Source: Symbiodinium natans
Lineage: Eukaryota; Sar; Dinophyceae; Suessiales; Symbiodiniaceae
Length of the DNA: 64,000 bases
Reading direction: 5' to 3'
Assembly (NCBI GenBank): GCA_905221605.1
Contig: CAJNDS010002089.1
Span: forward strand, 361,793 to 425,792
The position numbers and the translations under genes were made by a program. The notes under the pieces were generated by a model. The model was not told where the DNA came from. It ran no database searches and was given only the letters and a program-made list of their open reading frames with translations. Positions 22,880 through 33,778 of the stretch are shown here, piece by piece. Each line of letters starts with the position of its first letter. Position 1 is the first letter of the stretch.

Positions 22880-24916
22880 CTAGGCCGAGGAAAGGATTGA
22901 GGTGGTTGTAGGGCTTTCGGATATTTATACTCCTTATACGCCTTATTGGCTCTATAGATGGCTCTAAAGACTCTAAGCTATTTCCTGATCGCCACGACTT
23001 GAGGGAAAGCCCAAGCCCGCCAGGCACCTCTTTCCTGTACTTGCCTGCACTTGCACCCCCGAATCCCGATACTTGACAAGAATTCCCTCCCCACTGGCCC
23101 GGCCCCCTCAGTCCTCGTGATATGCGCTCAGCATGGACACCTCTGCATCTACTCAGATGCACGGAACTTCACTGTTATTCAGGCTCTGCCCGTATTTGCT
23201 CGCACCCCACAGAGATCGAGGGATGCTCCGAGCACGAGTGCATCCTAAAGCCCCCGGGTGGTGTTGGGGCGTTTTGGTCTGGAATGTGCTTGTCGCCGTT
23301 TCAATGCTCGGACTGAAGCCTTCCAGCCGATTCGCAGGAGCCTGGGCTAACCTCATCTTCATCTGTTTCATCAGTAAGGTTACGCAACAGATGCACGGAA
23401 CACAACAGTCTGGTGCCTCCTTGGGCCACAATGTGTGATGTGTACCCCGGAGCCCCCACCCTCTCTGGGCGCCGTGCGCCGACCAAGTAAGGAGAAGCGC
23501 CCTCCTGCAGCTTGGCCAAAAGGCGGTCACCTTGGCGTTGATTAGCAAAGTTGGTCCACGAATGCTTCTCTTGCAAGTTTGCTGAGCCCCTCGGCCTCGT
23601 TTTAAAAGCCTAACCCGTGCATTTCAAAAAGCCTGAGGAGAAAGATATTGGCTCCGAGCCAAGGACCCTGCAATGATCTAGGGAACACCTCCAAGCCCTA
23701 ATAACTCCGAACATCGTTGAGTTTGAAGCTCTCGCACAACAAGCGCGTTTTATTGCCTTCTCCAGGCCATGTTGAATGCTGCTTCATGCGAACTTGTGAT
23801 TTTGCACAGTCTCTGCATTGCTTTTCGAAACCAGCCGCCCAGCACTCGAAGCCTGCTTGTTCCTCCTGCTAGCAGCTAACTTGAATATGAAAGTGTCCCC
23901 CGCCAACTCAACTTGCCCAACATCCTGAACCCAGAGCTCCTGAAACTGTGTCCGCAGGCTGAAATCCAGAATCCACCCCGGTCCAGGCTCCCCCGAAAGC
24001 TGGAGAGAACCCCGTAGGGTGAAGCTTTTGCCTGCCACCGGGCTGGGAGGGGGCGAGGGAAGGGGAGTTGGCAGGCTGAAAGGCAGTCTAAGCAATCCAA
24101 GCCCCCCGTGAACGGAATGAGAAAGGAGGGTTTCAGCTTCTGACCAGAAAACCTTGGCAGCTCTACAACAGGTCTTCGAGTGTCGCAGGTGCCTGCGCCA
24201 CGGGCACCATAGGTCACAAATGTTGAGCTGATGCCTTCAACGAATGCTGTGTGTTTGGGGAGCAGGCTTTCTTCAGGGAGCATGCCTGGCACGACGTGGA
24301 GTTGGCTTTATGACTCCGCGATTCTTAAGCCGTCGCGCTCTTAAATTCCGTGGCATGTCGGCGGCAACCGTAGCCGGAGTATTTGGGCGCTTTTTCTTCA
24401 GGTTTGTTTGCAGTTGTCGAGCTTGTGTTTTGGGGTTCGTTTTGAGTCAGGCTCTGATTGCTTCGAAATTTAAGTCTTGGGTGTGGCGAAGGAGGGCGCG
24501 CGACCGAGGGGAAACGCCTGATTGAGTCCCAGTTTTCCAGGGCCGCGGGTAGCGCTAACAGAGAGTGCTAGAAACCATCCTTGGGCCTTCCAAGGCATCC
24601 TCGACCGCGGGGGCGACGGCCTAGCAGGAAGAAGCATGATGCTGATTCTTTTTTTTAGGAACTGGCTTGTGAGAGCGCTTCTCAAGGCTTTCAGCGAGGG
24701 CGCTCTGGTGCTTGCGCCGCGGAACTTCAAGAATTAAACGCTGCAGCTGTTCGCCACAAATGTCATGCACTCTAGTACGCTATGCATAGTACGCGGAGGT
24801 CTTCACCACCCAGCTCGAAAACACAGGCGTCCAGGAAATGCAAGCCACATGGGAGCACAGTATCTGGCTGAGAACCAGCACGGAACCTGGAAAATTCAGC
24901 GGAGAGCCTGGCAAAC
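22880..24916. other. No gene recognised
   Basis: Several overlapping open frames on both strands reach 90-140 codons, but their composition (Arg/Pro/Gly/Ser-rich) is that expected from non-coding GC-rich DNA, and I see no motif or splice-consistent pair. Confidence 0.4.
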
Positions 24917-25143
24917 CTCCTTCTGCAGGGTGCTTGGGGGGAAGGTGTAGTCGAACGTGAAGAGGTGCCTGGACTCCGGGCTGCCAAACCTTCCCGACAC
25001 ACCGATCCCCAGCCCGGAAATCTGTGAGCAGAAGCCCTGAAAGAGCTGCTTGCCACAGTTGCCCCATCTCCAACATGCCGCTGTGCGTGTCTTCGCTCTG
25101 CGCAGCACAACGAACAGGTCATAAGGCCATTCAAAACCCAAAC
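24917..25143 (-). CDS. Internal exon of an unidentified minus-strand gene
   Basis: Bounded by CAGAG|G and a GAG|GTTTGC donor, this 227-nt exon encodes a strongly protein-like peptide (EWPYDLFVVLRRAKTRTAAC, then SGLGIGVSGRFGSPESRHLF, then FDYTFPPS). Upstream, at about 25205, a GAG|GTAAGA donor follows another likely exon (with LELAGVFASNLLVLEQKQL); the phase fits only if a run of eight G between them has an indel. The family is not recognised. Confidence 0.45.
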
Positions 25144-25453
25144 CTCTGGGACCCGACCATCCCGACTCTAGACAGCAAGATCCCGCCCCTGTTCTTACCT
25201 CCCTGAGCTATCAGGCAAAAAGTCCCCCCCCAAGTTGTTTTTGCTCCAAGACCAAGAGGTTGGAAGCAAAAACCCCCGCTAGCTCCAAGGAGCCAGCTTC
25301 GTGACTGTATTTACGTATACGTTTGCCAACCTTTAGCTCCGTAGCCTTCACTCCAAGACAGCAAAAGGGATCGAATCATTGGCAGAGGTATATTTTTCCA
25401 CAAGGGACTCGACTGCTGCCCTTTGTGCCCAGCCCGCCCCCACACCACAGTGC

Positions 25454-25878
25454 CTATGACTGCAGGGCGAGAGTCGCCACTTCACGGCACCAAGTTTCAG
25501 GCACAACTTGATAGGACACTACTCTCTGGAATGCTTTGTATAGCTTGACAGTGACATCATAGAGGGTATGCTCAAAGATCTCAAAAGCAGTATGCGCGAA
25601 GAGTACTTGGAAAGACAGCCAGGTGTCCACATATCTGAGATGACAAATGACGAAGTGCAAAACGGAGTAAAGTAAAGGTCCTCATGCCGTGCAAATGTCA
25701 GACTTTGCCAGCCGTCCGTGACATCCAGCCACACCACTGCCCAAGAATCCGAACGCGGCAGCACGAAGAGACTCAACCCCCAGTGGCACTCATGAGTTAC
25801 AGCATGCTGCCATCTCAGCCAATCAGTAGTCGGCTTCGCATAGTGCGGGGGCAACCAAGAGGTATATAAAGTCCGCAT
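25454..25878 (-). pseudogene. Frameshifted coding remnant or exon pair, unknown family
   Basis: From an ATG at about 25878 one frame encodes a protein-like segment (HECHWGLSLFVLPRSDSWAV, then WQSLTFARHEDLYF). Near 25650 coding character moves to another frame (RYVDTWLSFQVLFAHTAFEI, then YDVTVKLYKAFQRVVSYQVV) that ends in TAG at 25454. No plausible intron separates them, so a one-base shift is likeliest. It may be the 5' part of the gene whose exon lies at 24917-25143. No family recognised. Confidence 0.35.
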
Positions 25879-26476
25879 CTTCTGTCAGGAAGCTGGGTGG
25901 GGTTCAACAAGTTCAGGGCATCCTTTGGGGGGATAAGAAATGGTTCACATTGAGGCAAGGCTGCTCTTTGCCTTTGGCATCTGTCACGCGAAGCGGTGCC
26001 TGCCGACCGGGCTCCTGTGCACGTAGCGACGTAGCTTGTTTTGACAGTTGCAATTTAAGTTAAGGTTGAAGACGGATATTTTTGAGAATGCAACCGTGGA
26101 CCGTAAGCCTTTTGAACTTCGAAACGGGGCAAATCTAACATCCGGGAACAGCCACCCAGATCTGTGTTTGTTGAAGAACCAACGGAATATCGGTCGGAGC
26201 AGAGCAACCACCCTCGAAGCCCCGATTCCGTTCACAACCGTATTGCTTGAGCTCACTCACCTCTAAAACTTTGACTTCAAGAACTCGATGAGTCGTTGCT
26301 CTTCGCTTGGGTTTTCGTTTAAAAGGCTGGGAACATGAGTCTTGGTTACGGGACTTCGAAGGCCAGCCTCCGGCACAATATCCGAACCCAAAAACAAACC
26401 CTAAGAAACAACACTTGATAGGACTTGAACAGTTTCTTGTGTGTCCCCATTTTAGGGTTGAAACGCAGAGTGCCCC
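25879..26476. other. No gene recognised
   Basis: Includes a less GC-rich patch (26040-26100) and an isolated AAACCCTAAG near 26397. Nothing codes convincingly. Confidence 0.4.
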
Positions 26477-26818
26477 ATGAAGAAGTCGCCACCTGCTAAG
26501 GCTGCTAAGAAGACCGCGAGGCCAGAAGATTTACAAAAGGACCTTACAAACATGCGCCAGCATGACCCACTGAACACTGGCAGTTTCCGAACTCGCAAGC
26601 CAGCTGAATGTGCCTCGTCAACAACCGCCACAGCCACAGTCTCGTCTGCCTGCAGCTCCCGCCGGTTCATCGGCCTTTCCGTCTCTCACAAATGTGCTAT
26701 GGGTTCGTATGGTTTCGGGGCACGACGACAACGGAACAGGATGGGGCAAGTAGCAGCAACGGCCGTGTTGGAGCATCATGGCAGCAATCAATCGGCAGCA
26801 ATGCGCGTGCTCGGCTGA
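26477..26818 (+). CDS. Hypothetical ORF, 113 codons
   Basis: ATG-started frame beginning with a lysine/alanine-rich basic stretch (MKKSPPAKAAKKTARPEDLQ) followed by serine/threonine-rich sequence. The N-terminus resembles basic nuclear tails but no domain follows. It could be an exon or chance. Confidence 0.2.
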   Translation: MKKSPPAKAAKKTARPEDLQKDLTNMRQHDPLNTGSFRTRKPAECASSTTATATVSSACSSRRFIGLSVSHKCAMGSYGFGARRQRNRMGQVAATAVLEHHGSNQSAAMRVLG

Positions 26819-27433
26819 ACAAGAAATGTGAACAGCAAGGGCTCAACTGCTTCCTGGCATTCTACCGGAGGAGCCTCACCCGAGCCACCACAATGGCTGG
26901 GCGAGTGCCTAGGGTGCTCGCAGCAGTGCTACATCAATTTGGGGGTCACGAATTTTGCCACTCACGCCTTTTGGCGATTAAGCTTGAGGTCTTCGATGCA
27001 GCCGCATCGAGCTTTAGTCTAGTCTGCCCAAACAACACATAATTCAGACCCAGGGCTCAGCCGCAAGAGCTGCAGCTCCGTCGAGCCTCGGCACTAGTTA
27101 CCAGTCTTCAAAAGTCAGGCGCCCGGTGTCAGATTTGGGGTTCAGCCCTGATCCGGAAAAGCGTCCGACACAAGCAATCGCTTAAGCCACTTGGCAATCA
27201 TTGTACCACTACAGGCATCTTGACTGGACAGGGGTGCAGGGCTTAGGGTCAGGTTCAAGGTTCAGGAAAAGCTCTTAATTCCAGCCCCAAAGCCTCCACT
27301 CCAAAGTAAACAGGAAGTTCCTAACAGAACTCCCCCGGCCCGATGTTCGCGGTTGGCTTAGGGTCGAAGTTGTTGCTTTGGCGTCTGTAGGTTCAGGACA
27401 CAGGGTCTCCCAACGAAGATTCAGGACCACTCC

Positions 27434-27748
27434 ATGGCCCCGGCCGTGCGAAACATGCTTCAAATAACAAACTACATGCTGGAACATCCAGATCGGGTTT
27501 TTGGAGCTTGGGGTCATTCAGATTGGACACAGCGGTCGCGCGGGCGCATAGGGCGACAGGTACTTGCGTGCTTTGAAGGTTTTTGTCAACAGGCGATGGG
27601 CAACGGAGTTTGTTTTTGTTGCTGGGCACAAAGTTCTGGCCCAGGAAAGCACACAGGATCTTCGCAACCTGTACAGGTGCCCCCTTTTGTCGGCCCCATG
27701 TGCCCGCCAAGTGACTTCGATCCAGGTTTTACGAAATTGAAGGCATGA
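27434..27748 (+). CDS. Hypothetical ORF or exon, 104 codons
   Basis: ATG-started frame with a protein-like first half (APAVRNMLQITNYMLEHPDR, then VFGAWGHSDWTQRSRGRIGR) and a CAG|GTACTTG donor-like site at about 27556. The second half is cysteine- and proline-rich and less convincing. No family recognised. Confidence 0.22.
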   Translation: MAPAVRNMLQITNYMLEHPDRVFGAWGHSDWTQRSRGRIGRQVLACFEGFCQQAMGNGVCFCCWAQSSGPGKHTGSSQPVQVPPFVGPMCPPSDFDPGFTKLKA

Positions 27749-30700
27749 AGAGCTCGGAACGTGCAAGCAGTGCGTACTGAGCCCCCCCTGTGCTCAGGCG
27801 AGGCGCCCAGCGCTTGGAGATCTGCCTCCTTGGGCCGAGTGCGTTGAGGTCCGAGGTGAGTGGGGGCACTGAGTGGGGCAGCCCAGCACTTCGAAGCAGC
27901 TATCTACAATCGCAAGAAAGCACACTCCGAAGCCTGAGACTGTTGGGCACTACACATGCGTAATCCAGGCGGCATCGGGCACAGGCCGCGCAGAATCCAG
28001 CAATGCGATTCCCATGGGGGAAATCTGCAGGCGCTCCGCAAGCTGGAGCCTGGGGCTCAGGGACTCTCTCGGAAAGCACAGGGGCTATGGACTGGGCACG
28101 CCGCCAGGTGCACAGGAGAGCCACAGGCGTTCACAAGGCTGAAATACAGGCGGGGCGCGGAGGAAAACCTTCAAGCACTCTACGCCTCTACGCATCCGAA
28201 CACCTTTTTACGTTTTTGCCCGGCACTACTGCAGAGGGCTGGCAGGTGCCGGGAGAGGTCTTTCGGGCTTCAGATTTGAAGGTAGTTGAGGGCCTTAGAA
28301 GCCTTAGCACTTGCACAGGCGCTTCAGCTTCCGAGCCGACCGCAATGCCACAACATTGAAGGGCCCATAGCGCCTTGGCGCTAATGAGGGTCTGTCCGCA
28401 AAGTTACCACAAGGCATTAGGAGCTTCAAAGCATCCCCCTCGCGTCCGTGGCACGTGCCATCCATGGCGCGGACCCAGAGAGCATTGGAACCTGCGCAGG
28501 CCAGCCGAGCAAAAAACAGCAAGCAATCTAACCTAAAGATGCTGATAGCATACGCAAGCTATGAACCCACAGACCTGCTCAATTGCCACGTCTCGCCATG
28601 TCATGCCCACCCTCCCCCCCCCCCCCAATCCGATCAGCCCGGGCCTTCGTCAGACGGCGGGGCTTCGGCCACTGCAGCTGCTTCAGCCCTTGGTGGCGGT
28701 GCTGCCGAGTCTGCTGGCGACGTCACAGGCGCGGCCTCCCCCGCCTCCCCGGCACAGGCCTCGCATTCTGGTCAAGGCAGGCAGGTTTTGTTTGCAAAGT
28801 TTTGCGAGGGGAAATTGCGTTGACGGAGCTCGTGACGCAACGGGCTGTGTTCCGTGAAAAGCGATGGTGATCAGGAAGTGACAATGACACCCACGCCACA
28901 ATCTAACAGAATCAGAGGCCTTGAGGTCTGGCCACCGGCCTCCGAAAATGCTCACTTCGAGCATCCCAACCCAAAAGCTGTGCAGTTAAGGATCATCGGC
29001 CTATGACTATGCTGTGCCCGCCGCCAATGCAAGGGGTGAACTGGCACGAGCCAGCACTGACCAAAAGGAATGCGAGCCCTTCACAAACATAATTCTGGCA
29101 CCTGTAGGGCAAGCAAGCCTAAAAACATCTAAGTACTACAAGGAGATGAGATGCCCCCAAGAACTACCTGGCTGGGTGATGCCCTACGAGCTAGACTGAT
29201 TCCACCCTGCGCCATCATGCCGTCATGCTCATGACTGTGGCTCCTGAAAATGACGCATACGTGCTGTGCCACGCCGCCGATCCAGGATCGCACGGTTTGT
29301 CGTGTGGTTCTGGGGAGGGCTCCAGGGGGACATGGAGTGCTTCCAAGTGGCCGCACGAAGCTCACCGAGTGCCATGCACAGAGCATCCACAGAGACATGC
29401 AAACCGTCTGGGACACGGAGGAGCACCTGGGTTGGGGCAAGGAAAGGAGCCACCCAACCAAAACAAGAACAAAAATGAACGTCCCAACCGTGAAATGTAT
29501 CACTTTGATGGGATCTAAGATTGGGCACTCCGGGATGGATGTTTTTGGGAGAGGCACTCCGGCAGTCTGCGAATACTTCTTGCAGCATCCCCATCATTCC
29601 CCATCCATGCCCCCCAAAACAGCGGCCGGGTTGCGGTGTTTGCCAAGGCTTCCAGGTTCTGGCCATGGAGCTCGGCAACGGGGACCTTGATCACCTCGGT
29701 AGGGGGGGAGCCCTTGCCTTCGTGTTTACAAGGACAGGGACATTAAAGAGGCGGCGGCTCGGGGGGGGGGCTCTTACTTGGTGGCATTCTTGTGGTTCTT
29801 TGGCGCTAGGCTCTATGACCTTAAGGCCACTTCCCAAGCTTTTGAAGAGGAGGGGTACACTGGTACACTATAAGACTATAACCTTGCCGTCTAAGGTCGG
29901 CACTCGCACTCAGGGCTTGCCTTTTGTTTTACGGCACTGCCGAAGCCTCCCAGATCCCTACATTCTCCGTGGAACCAAGCCGCTGTGCTCTGCCTGTCCG
30001 CGATGCCCTCGGCATCATAGCACAAGACCTTAGCAGGCTAAGCCAGCTGAGCCTCCACTTAGCCCACTTCCAGCTGCCTCTGACCTTGAACAATTCCTCG
30101 AAATGCAGGTGCAGGGTAAATGAATTTCGGTAAGCTTTGGCATGGAGAGATGCGCAGAGTGCACATAGTCAACAATCAACTGATGTGGCTCTTGATTGGG
30201 GCCTTCAAGAATCGCGAAGTCCGGGATCCGAGTTGAGGAGTGGGTGCCTCACCTTCTCGAAAGACTTATCGAAGGACGAAATCCCAAGATCCAAGACCTA
30301 AAGACGCCCAGCAAGTTTCCCAAGACAATCACTCCAAGCCTCCAAGCTCCAAACTGCACCAAGGCACAAGGGCGCCGGAGGGGTCCACGTCGATGCGGTG
30401 CACGGCCCGATGCGCCATGGCACAACAGACTGTGGGCCTTTGGTGCCGCCTTTGCTTCCTGATGTTTCGGGCCATGGCTTCATGGTTGAGAAAGGTTGGT
30501 TTGCCGGCATAGCATTTGCTTGGTTTGGATAGTTCAGGGGTTTGCCCCTGGGAGCCTGCCAAGCAACATCCGCTACGCCAAAAACGTGTCAAGTCTTAAA
30601 ACCGGGCCCTTCAAGCAACAATCGCAGACTCCAACGGCGATTCACTGCAGCGGCACAACTCTCTCTTGCTCCATCGCCTGCAACTGAACCTTGGCCTTGG

Positions 30701-31857
30701 ACACTGCCTGCACTGCTTTCCTGGTCGGAGATATGAAGTTCAGCATTGGGTACGCTTTGCAGGGGTTAGGCCTCAGTAAGGGCCGCCGAAATCGAAACGC
30801 TTTGAAGGTGCGGGTTGGACGCAGGTGCCAGGCATCGGCGGTCTTGCGATGGAAGCCAAAACGGTTCAGATTCAAAAGCCGGAGTGATGCTGTATGTGCC
30901 CCCAGTAGCGAACTTCAATGGCCTTTCGGCCACCTCGCCCCAGCTGGGTAGCAAGTCCTGAACAGCACGAGTTTGCCAGCACTATCTTGCACACTGTCAT
31001 TGCTCGGCAGCTATCCCTGGAGCGCCGCCTCCAGCTACGCTCGGCCAAATCCCACCCTGAGCCCCCTTGAGAGGCACCAGCTGGCCTCCACAGCCTCGAG
31101 GAACTGTCGGCCTCAAGGGCACCCGCCGACTGAGCAATGCCGTACTGCAGGGGGCAAGGAGAAAAACGAGAGAGAGAGAGAGAGAGAGAAAAAAAATAAA
31201 ACAACCTGCCGACATCCCTACCCTAAAGTTCCTAAAGCAAAGCTATTTGAGGGGTGCCGTTCGCGGATGTCTTGTTAAGATTCGTAAAGCATGGGCTGGG
31301 ATTCTCCAGCGCTTCTCTGCGGGAATGGCTCAGGGCGTGGACTCCAAGAATACTCCGCAGCAACCCACCGCCGATCGCTGCAGTGACACGCTCACACTCA
31401 GACAGGCATTCTAATGGATCAATTGAATGGAGGTCACTGTGCCAAAGTTGTGACACTAAAACTCTGGAACGCACCCAATGGCGCTGAAAAGCCCCCCCCT
31501 CCCGAAAGCAAAGCAGATCCCCAAACAGAGCCGCAGCCAGGGGGCGACTCGAAGCGACGCGCTCGGAGCCTCTTCGCCTAGAGAGAGGAGAGGCCAATAA
31601 AAGGCTCCCTCTGAGGAAGGCTCTCTCTCAGGCCAACGAGGGATGGTTTGTAGTTCGTAGGGGCAAAAGAAATCTTCGTGCTTCTACCAAAAAGCAGCAG
31701 CAACAGAACACCCACCATGACTCTGCGCTTCTCATGATGTTACACTCGGCTTCCTTGGATGCGGGACGCAGGACGTGGGGTCCGGAGGAAGCGGCTGGAC
31801 GCGCGAGAATTCTACCATTTTGCAACTGTGGACAATAAAGAGTCAAAAGTGACGCCA
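27749..31857. other. No gene recognised; microsatellite
   Basis: About 4 kb without a credible gene model. A (GA)n run followed by A-rich sequence lies at about 31166-31200. C and G homopolymers lie at about 28612-28625 and 29761-29770. Weak exon-like peptides occur on both strands at 30640-30780, and on the minus strand at 31232-31597, but none can be extended. Confidence 0.4.
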
Positions 31858-32065
31858 AAACCCCCTCTAGATGCAGCTTCACACAGCTATATAGCCGCTA
31901 AGCCAAACAACGCCAAACCACCATGTAGCAGTAGACGCCCTGTAGACAACGCAGATCCCCAAGTAGATGCAGCTTGAAACAACTCAACAGCCGGACGGCA
32001 CCAGCGAACACAGCCACCAAACCCCAAAACACAAGCACGGACCCCGAGTGGACGCAGCTGGACAC
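31858..32065. repeat. Three degenerate direct repeats
   Basis: Three spaced copies of a block of about 25 bp resembling CCCC(A/G)AGT(A/G)GATGCAGCT occur at about 31860, 31956 and 32043, each followed by CACA or AACA. Spacing is about 95 and 87 bp. They lead directly into the AT-rich island. Confidence 0.6.
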
Positions 32066-32600
32066 ATATTTCTTGTGTCCATTACAATAAGATATGTAAA
32101 AATGATTCTCTAAGTGTATACTTAGGAAAAAGGAAGTTTTTAGGACAACTCAAAAATCTATAATCCAATTCAAAATATTTATGAAAAACAAAGTATTCAG
32201 AATAATCTTAAGTCTTTAAGGCGTTAAAGACCCGCTTAAGAAACCAGAGACACCGACTCAATACATCAACGAGGGAGAAGGTGGGAAACATAATCGACCT
32301 GTATGAAAACAGGCAAATAGCACAATTTACGACGGCAGACAATCTCATAACAAAACTCATGACGGCAAACACCGACAAGGAAAAGAAGAAGGCAAACCAG
32401 CAATGCGACAAAGTCTGCAACAAGCATCAGGACAAAGCACCATTAGGGAACGGATGCGAGAAGCAAAGGAAGAAAACACACGCACAGGAAGAAGTAGCAA
32501 ACCGAAAGTAAGGTCCTAATCCATGAGTATTATGCTTTACAAGATCAAGGAGTCCAAGTAGACGTTTGTTTCTGATGCAAACACAAAATCAACCCCACCT
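32066..32600. other. AT-rich island
   Basis: Base composition changes sharply to A/T-rich (for example at 32085-32215) compared with the GC-rich surroundings. It contains the lysine-rich ORF at 32281-32511. Likely an inserted element of different origin; no terminal repeats were identified. Confidence 0.6.
32281..32511 (+). CDS. Lysine-rich ORF fragment in the AT-rich island
   Basis: A 76-codon frame (GTG-first; it is open upstream into RLNTSTREK) with a clear protein-like core: NIIDLYENRQIAQFTTADNL, then ITKLMTANTDKEKKKA, then Q/C/D/K/H-rich helix-like sequence. Codon use is AT-rich, unlike other putative genes here. It probably derives from a repetitive mobile element, but I cannot name the family. 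It is likely a fragment, since no catalytic motif is present. Confidence 0.35.
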   Translation: MGNIIDLYENRQIAQFTTADNLITKLMTANTDKEKKKANQQCDKVCNKHQDKAPLGNGCEKQRKKTHAQEEVANRK

Positions 32601-32866
32601 GCCCACTTCCCACTAAATATACTCATTACCCAGCTGCAGCTACTCGAATGAAAACTGAAACGCCTACAAAACATGAACGCCGACCCAGTTTAGGCCTTGT
32701 TTTGACTGGTTTCGAGACAAGCCTTGCGGTGCTCCACCCCAAGCCCTGTAATTATCCCAGCAAGCAAGGGGCCATCCGCAGCTTTGCACCCACACCATCC
32801 ACTCACAGCCTGGCAGAGAGATTGAGGGCTTTCGCGGGCTGACTGGAGCTGAAGGCCTCCAGACCC

Positions 32867-33778
32867 ATGGCTTTTACAAGCTTTGGAGCCGACTTGCAAG
32901 ATCGGACTGGGTTTGGGTTCACGCTGGGCGTGTTCTTTCATGAGCATCAGCTGTCCAAATTGTCCAAACCTTCACATCATGAGAATCAGCTGTCCAAACC
33001 TTCACGAGTGTTGGCCGCAGCAGGCGCCCAGCGCGAGCATCATGAGCATCAGCTGTCCAAACCTTCACGAAGGTTGGCCACAGCCAGCGCCCAGCGCGAG
33101 CATCATGAGCATCAGCTGTCCAAACCTTCACGAGTGTTGGCCGCAGCAGGCGCCCAGCGCGAGCATCATGAGCATCAGCTGTCCACCAGCGCCCAGCGCG
33201 AGCATCATGAGCATCAGCTGTCCAAACCTTCACGAGTGTTGGCCGCAGCAGGCGCCCAGCGCGAGCATCATGAGCATCAGCTGTCCAAACCTTCACGAAG
33301 GTTGGCCACAGCCAGCGCCCAGCGCGAGCATCATGAGCATCAGCTGTCCAAACCTTCACGAGTGTTGGCCGCAGCAGGCGCCCAGCGCGAGCATCATGAG
33401 CATCAGCTGTCCAAACCTTCACGAAGGTTGGCCACAGCCAGCGCCCAGCGCGAGCATCATGAGCATCAGCTGTCCAAACCTTCACGAAGGTTGGCCACAG
33501 CCAGCGCCCAGCGCGAGCATCATGAGCATCAGCTGTCCAAACCTTCACGAGTGTTGGCCGCAGCAGGCGCCCAGCGCGAGCATCATGAGCATCAGCTGTC
33601 CAAACCTTCACGAAGGTTGGCCACAGCAGGCGCCCAGCGCGAGCATCATGAGCATCAGCTGTCCAAACCTTCACGAAGGTTGGCCACAGCAGGCGCCCAG
33701 CGCGAGCATCATGAGCATCAGCTGTCCAAACCTTCACGAAGGTTGGCCACAGCCAGGCGCCCAGCGCGAGCATCATGA
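32867..33778 (+). other. Open frame entering the 63-bp array (not called a gene)
   Basis: An ATG frame with about 25 unique residues (with SFGADLQDRTGFGFTLGVFF) runs into 21-residue repeats (core REHHEHQLSKPSR). The unique part could be a real N-terminus, but the repeat stays open in two + frames and one minus frame simply because its period is divisible by three, so length is no evidence of coding. Confidence 0.2.

Noticed and set aside
29129-29690. Overlapping ORFs of 140-150 codons on both strands
   Set aside because: Composition is Pro/Ser/Arg/His-rich in every frame, with no motif and no splice-consistent partner; typical of GC-rich non-coding DNA.
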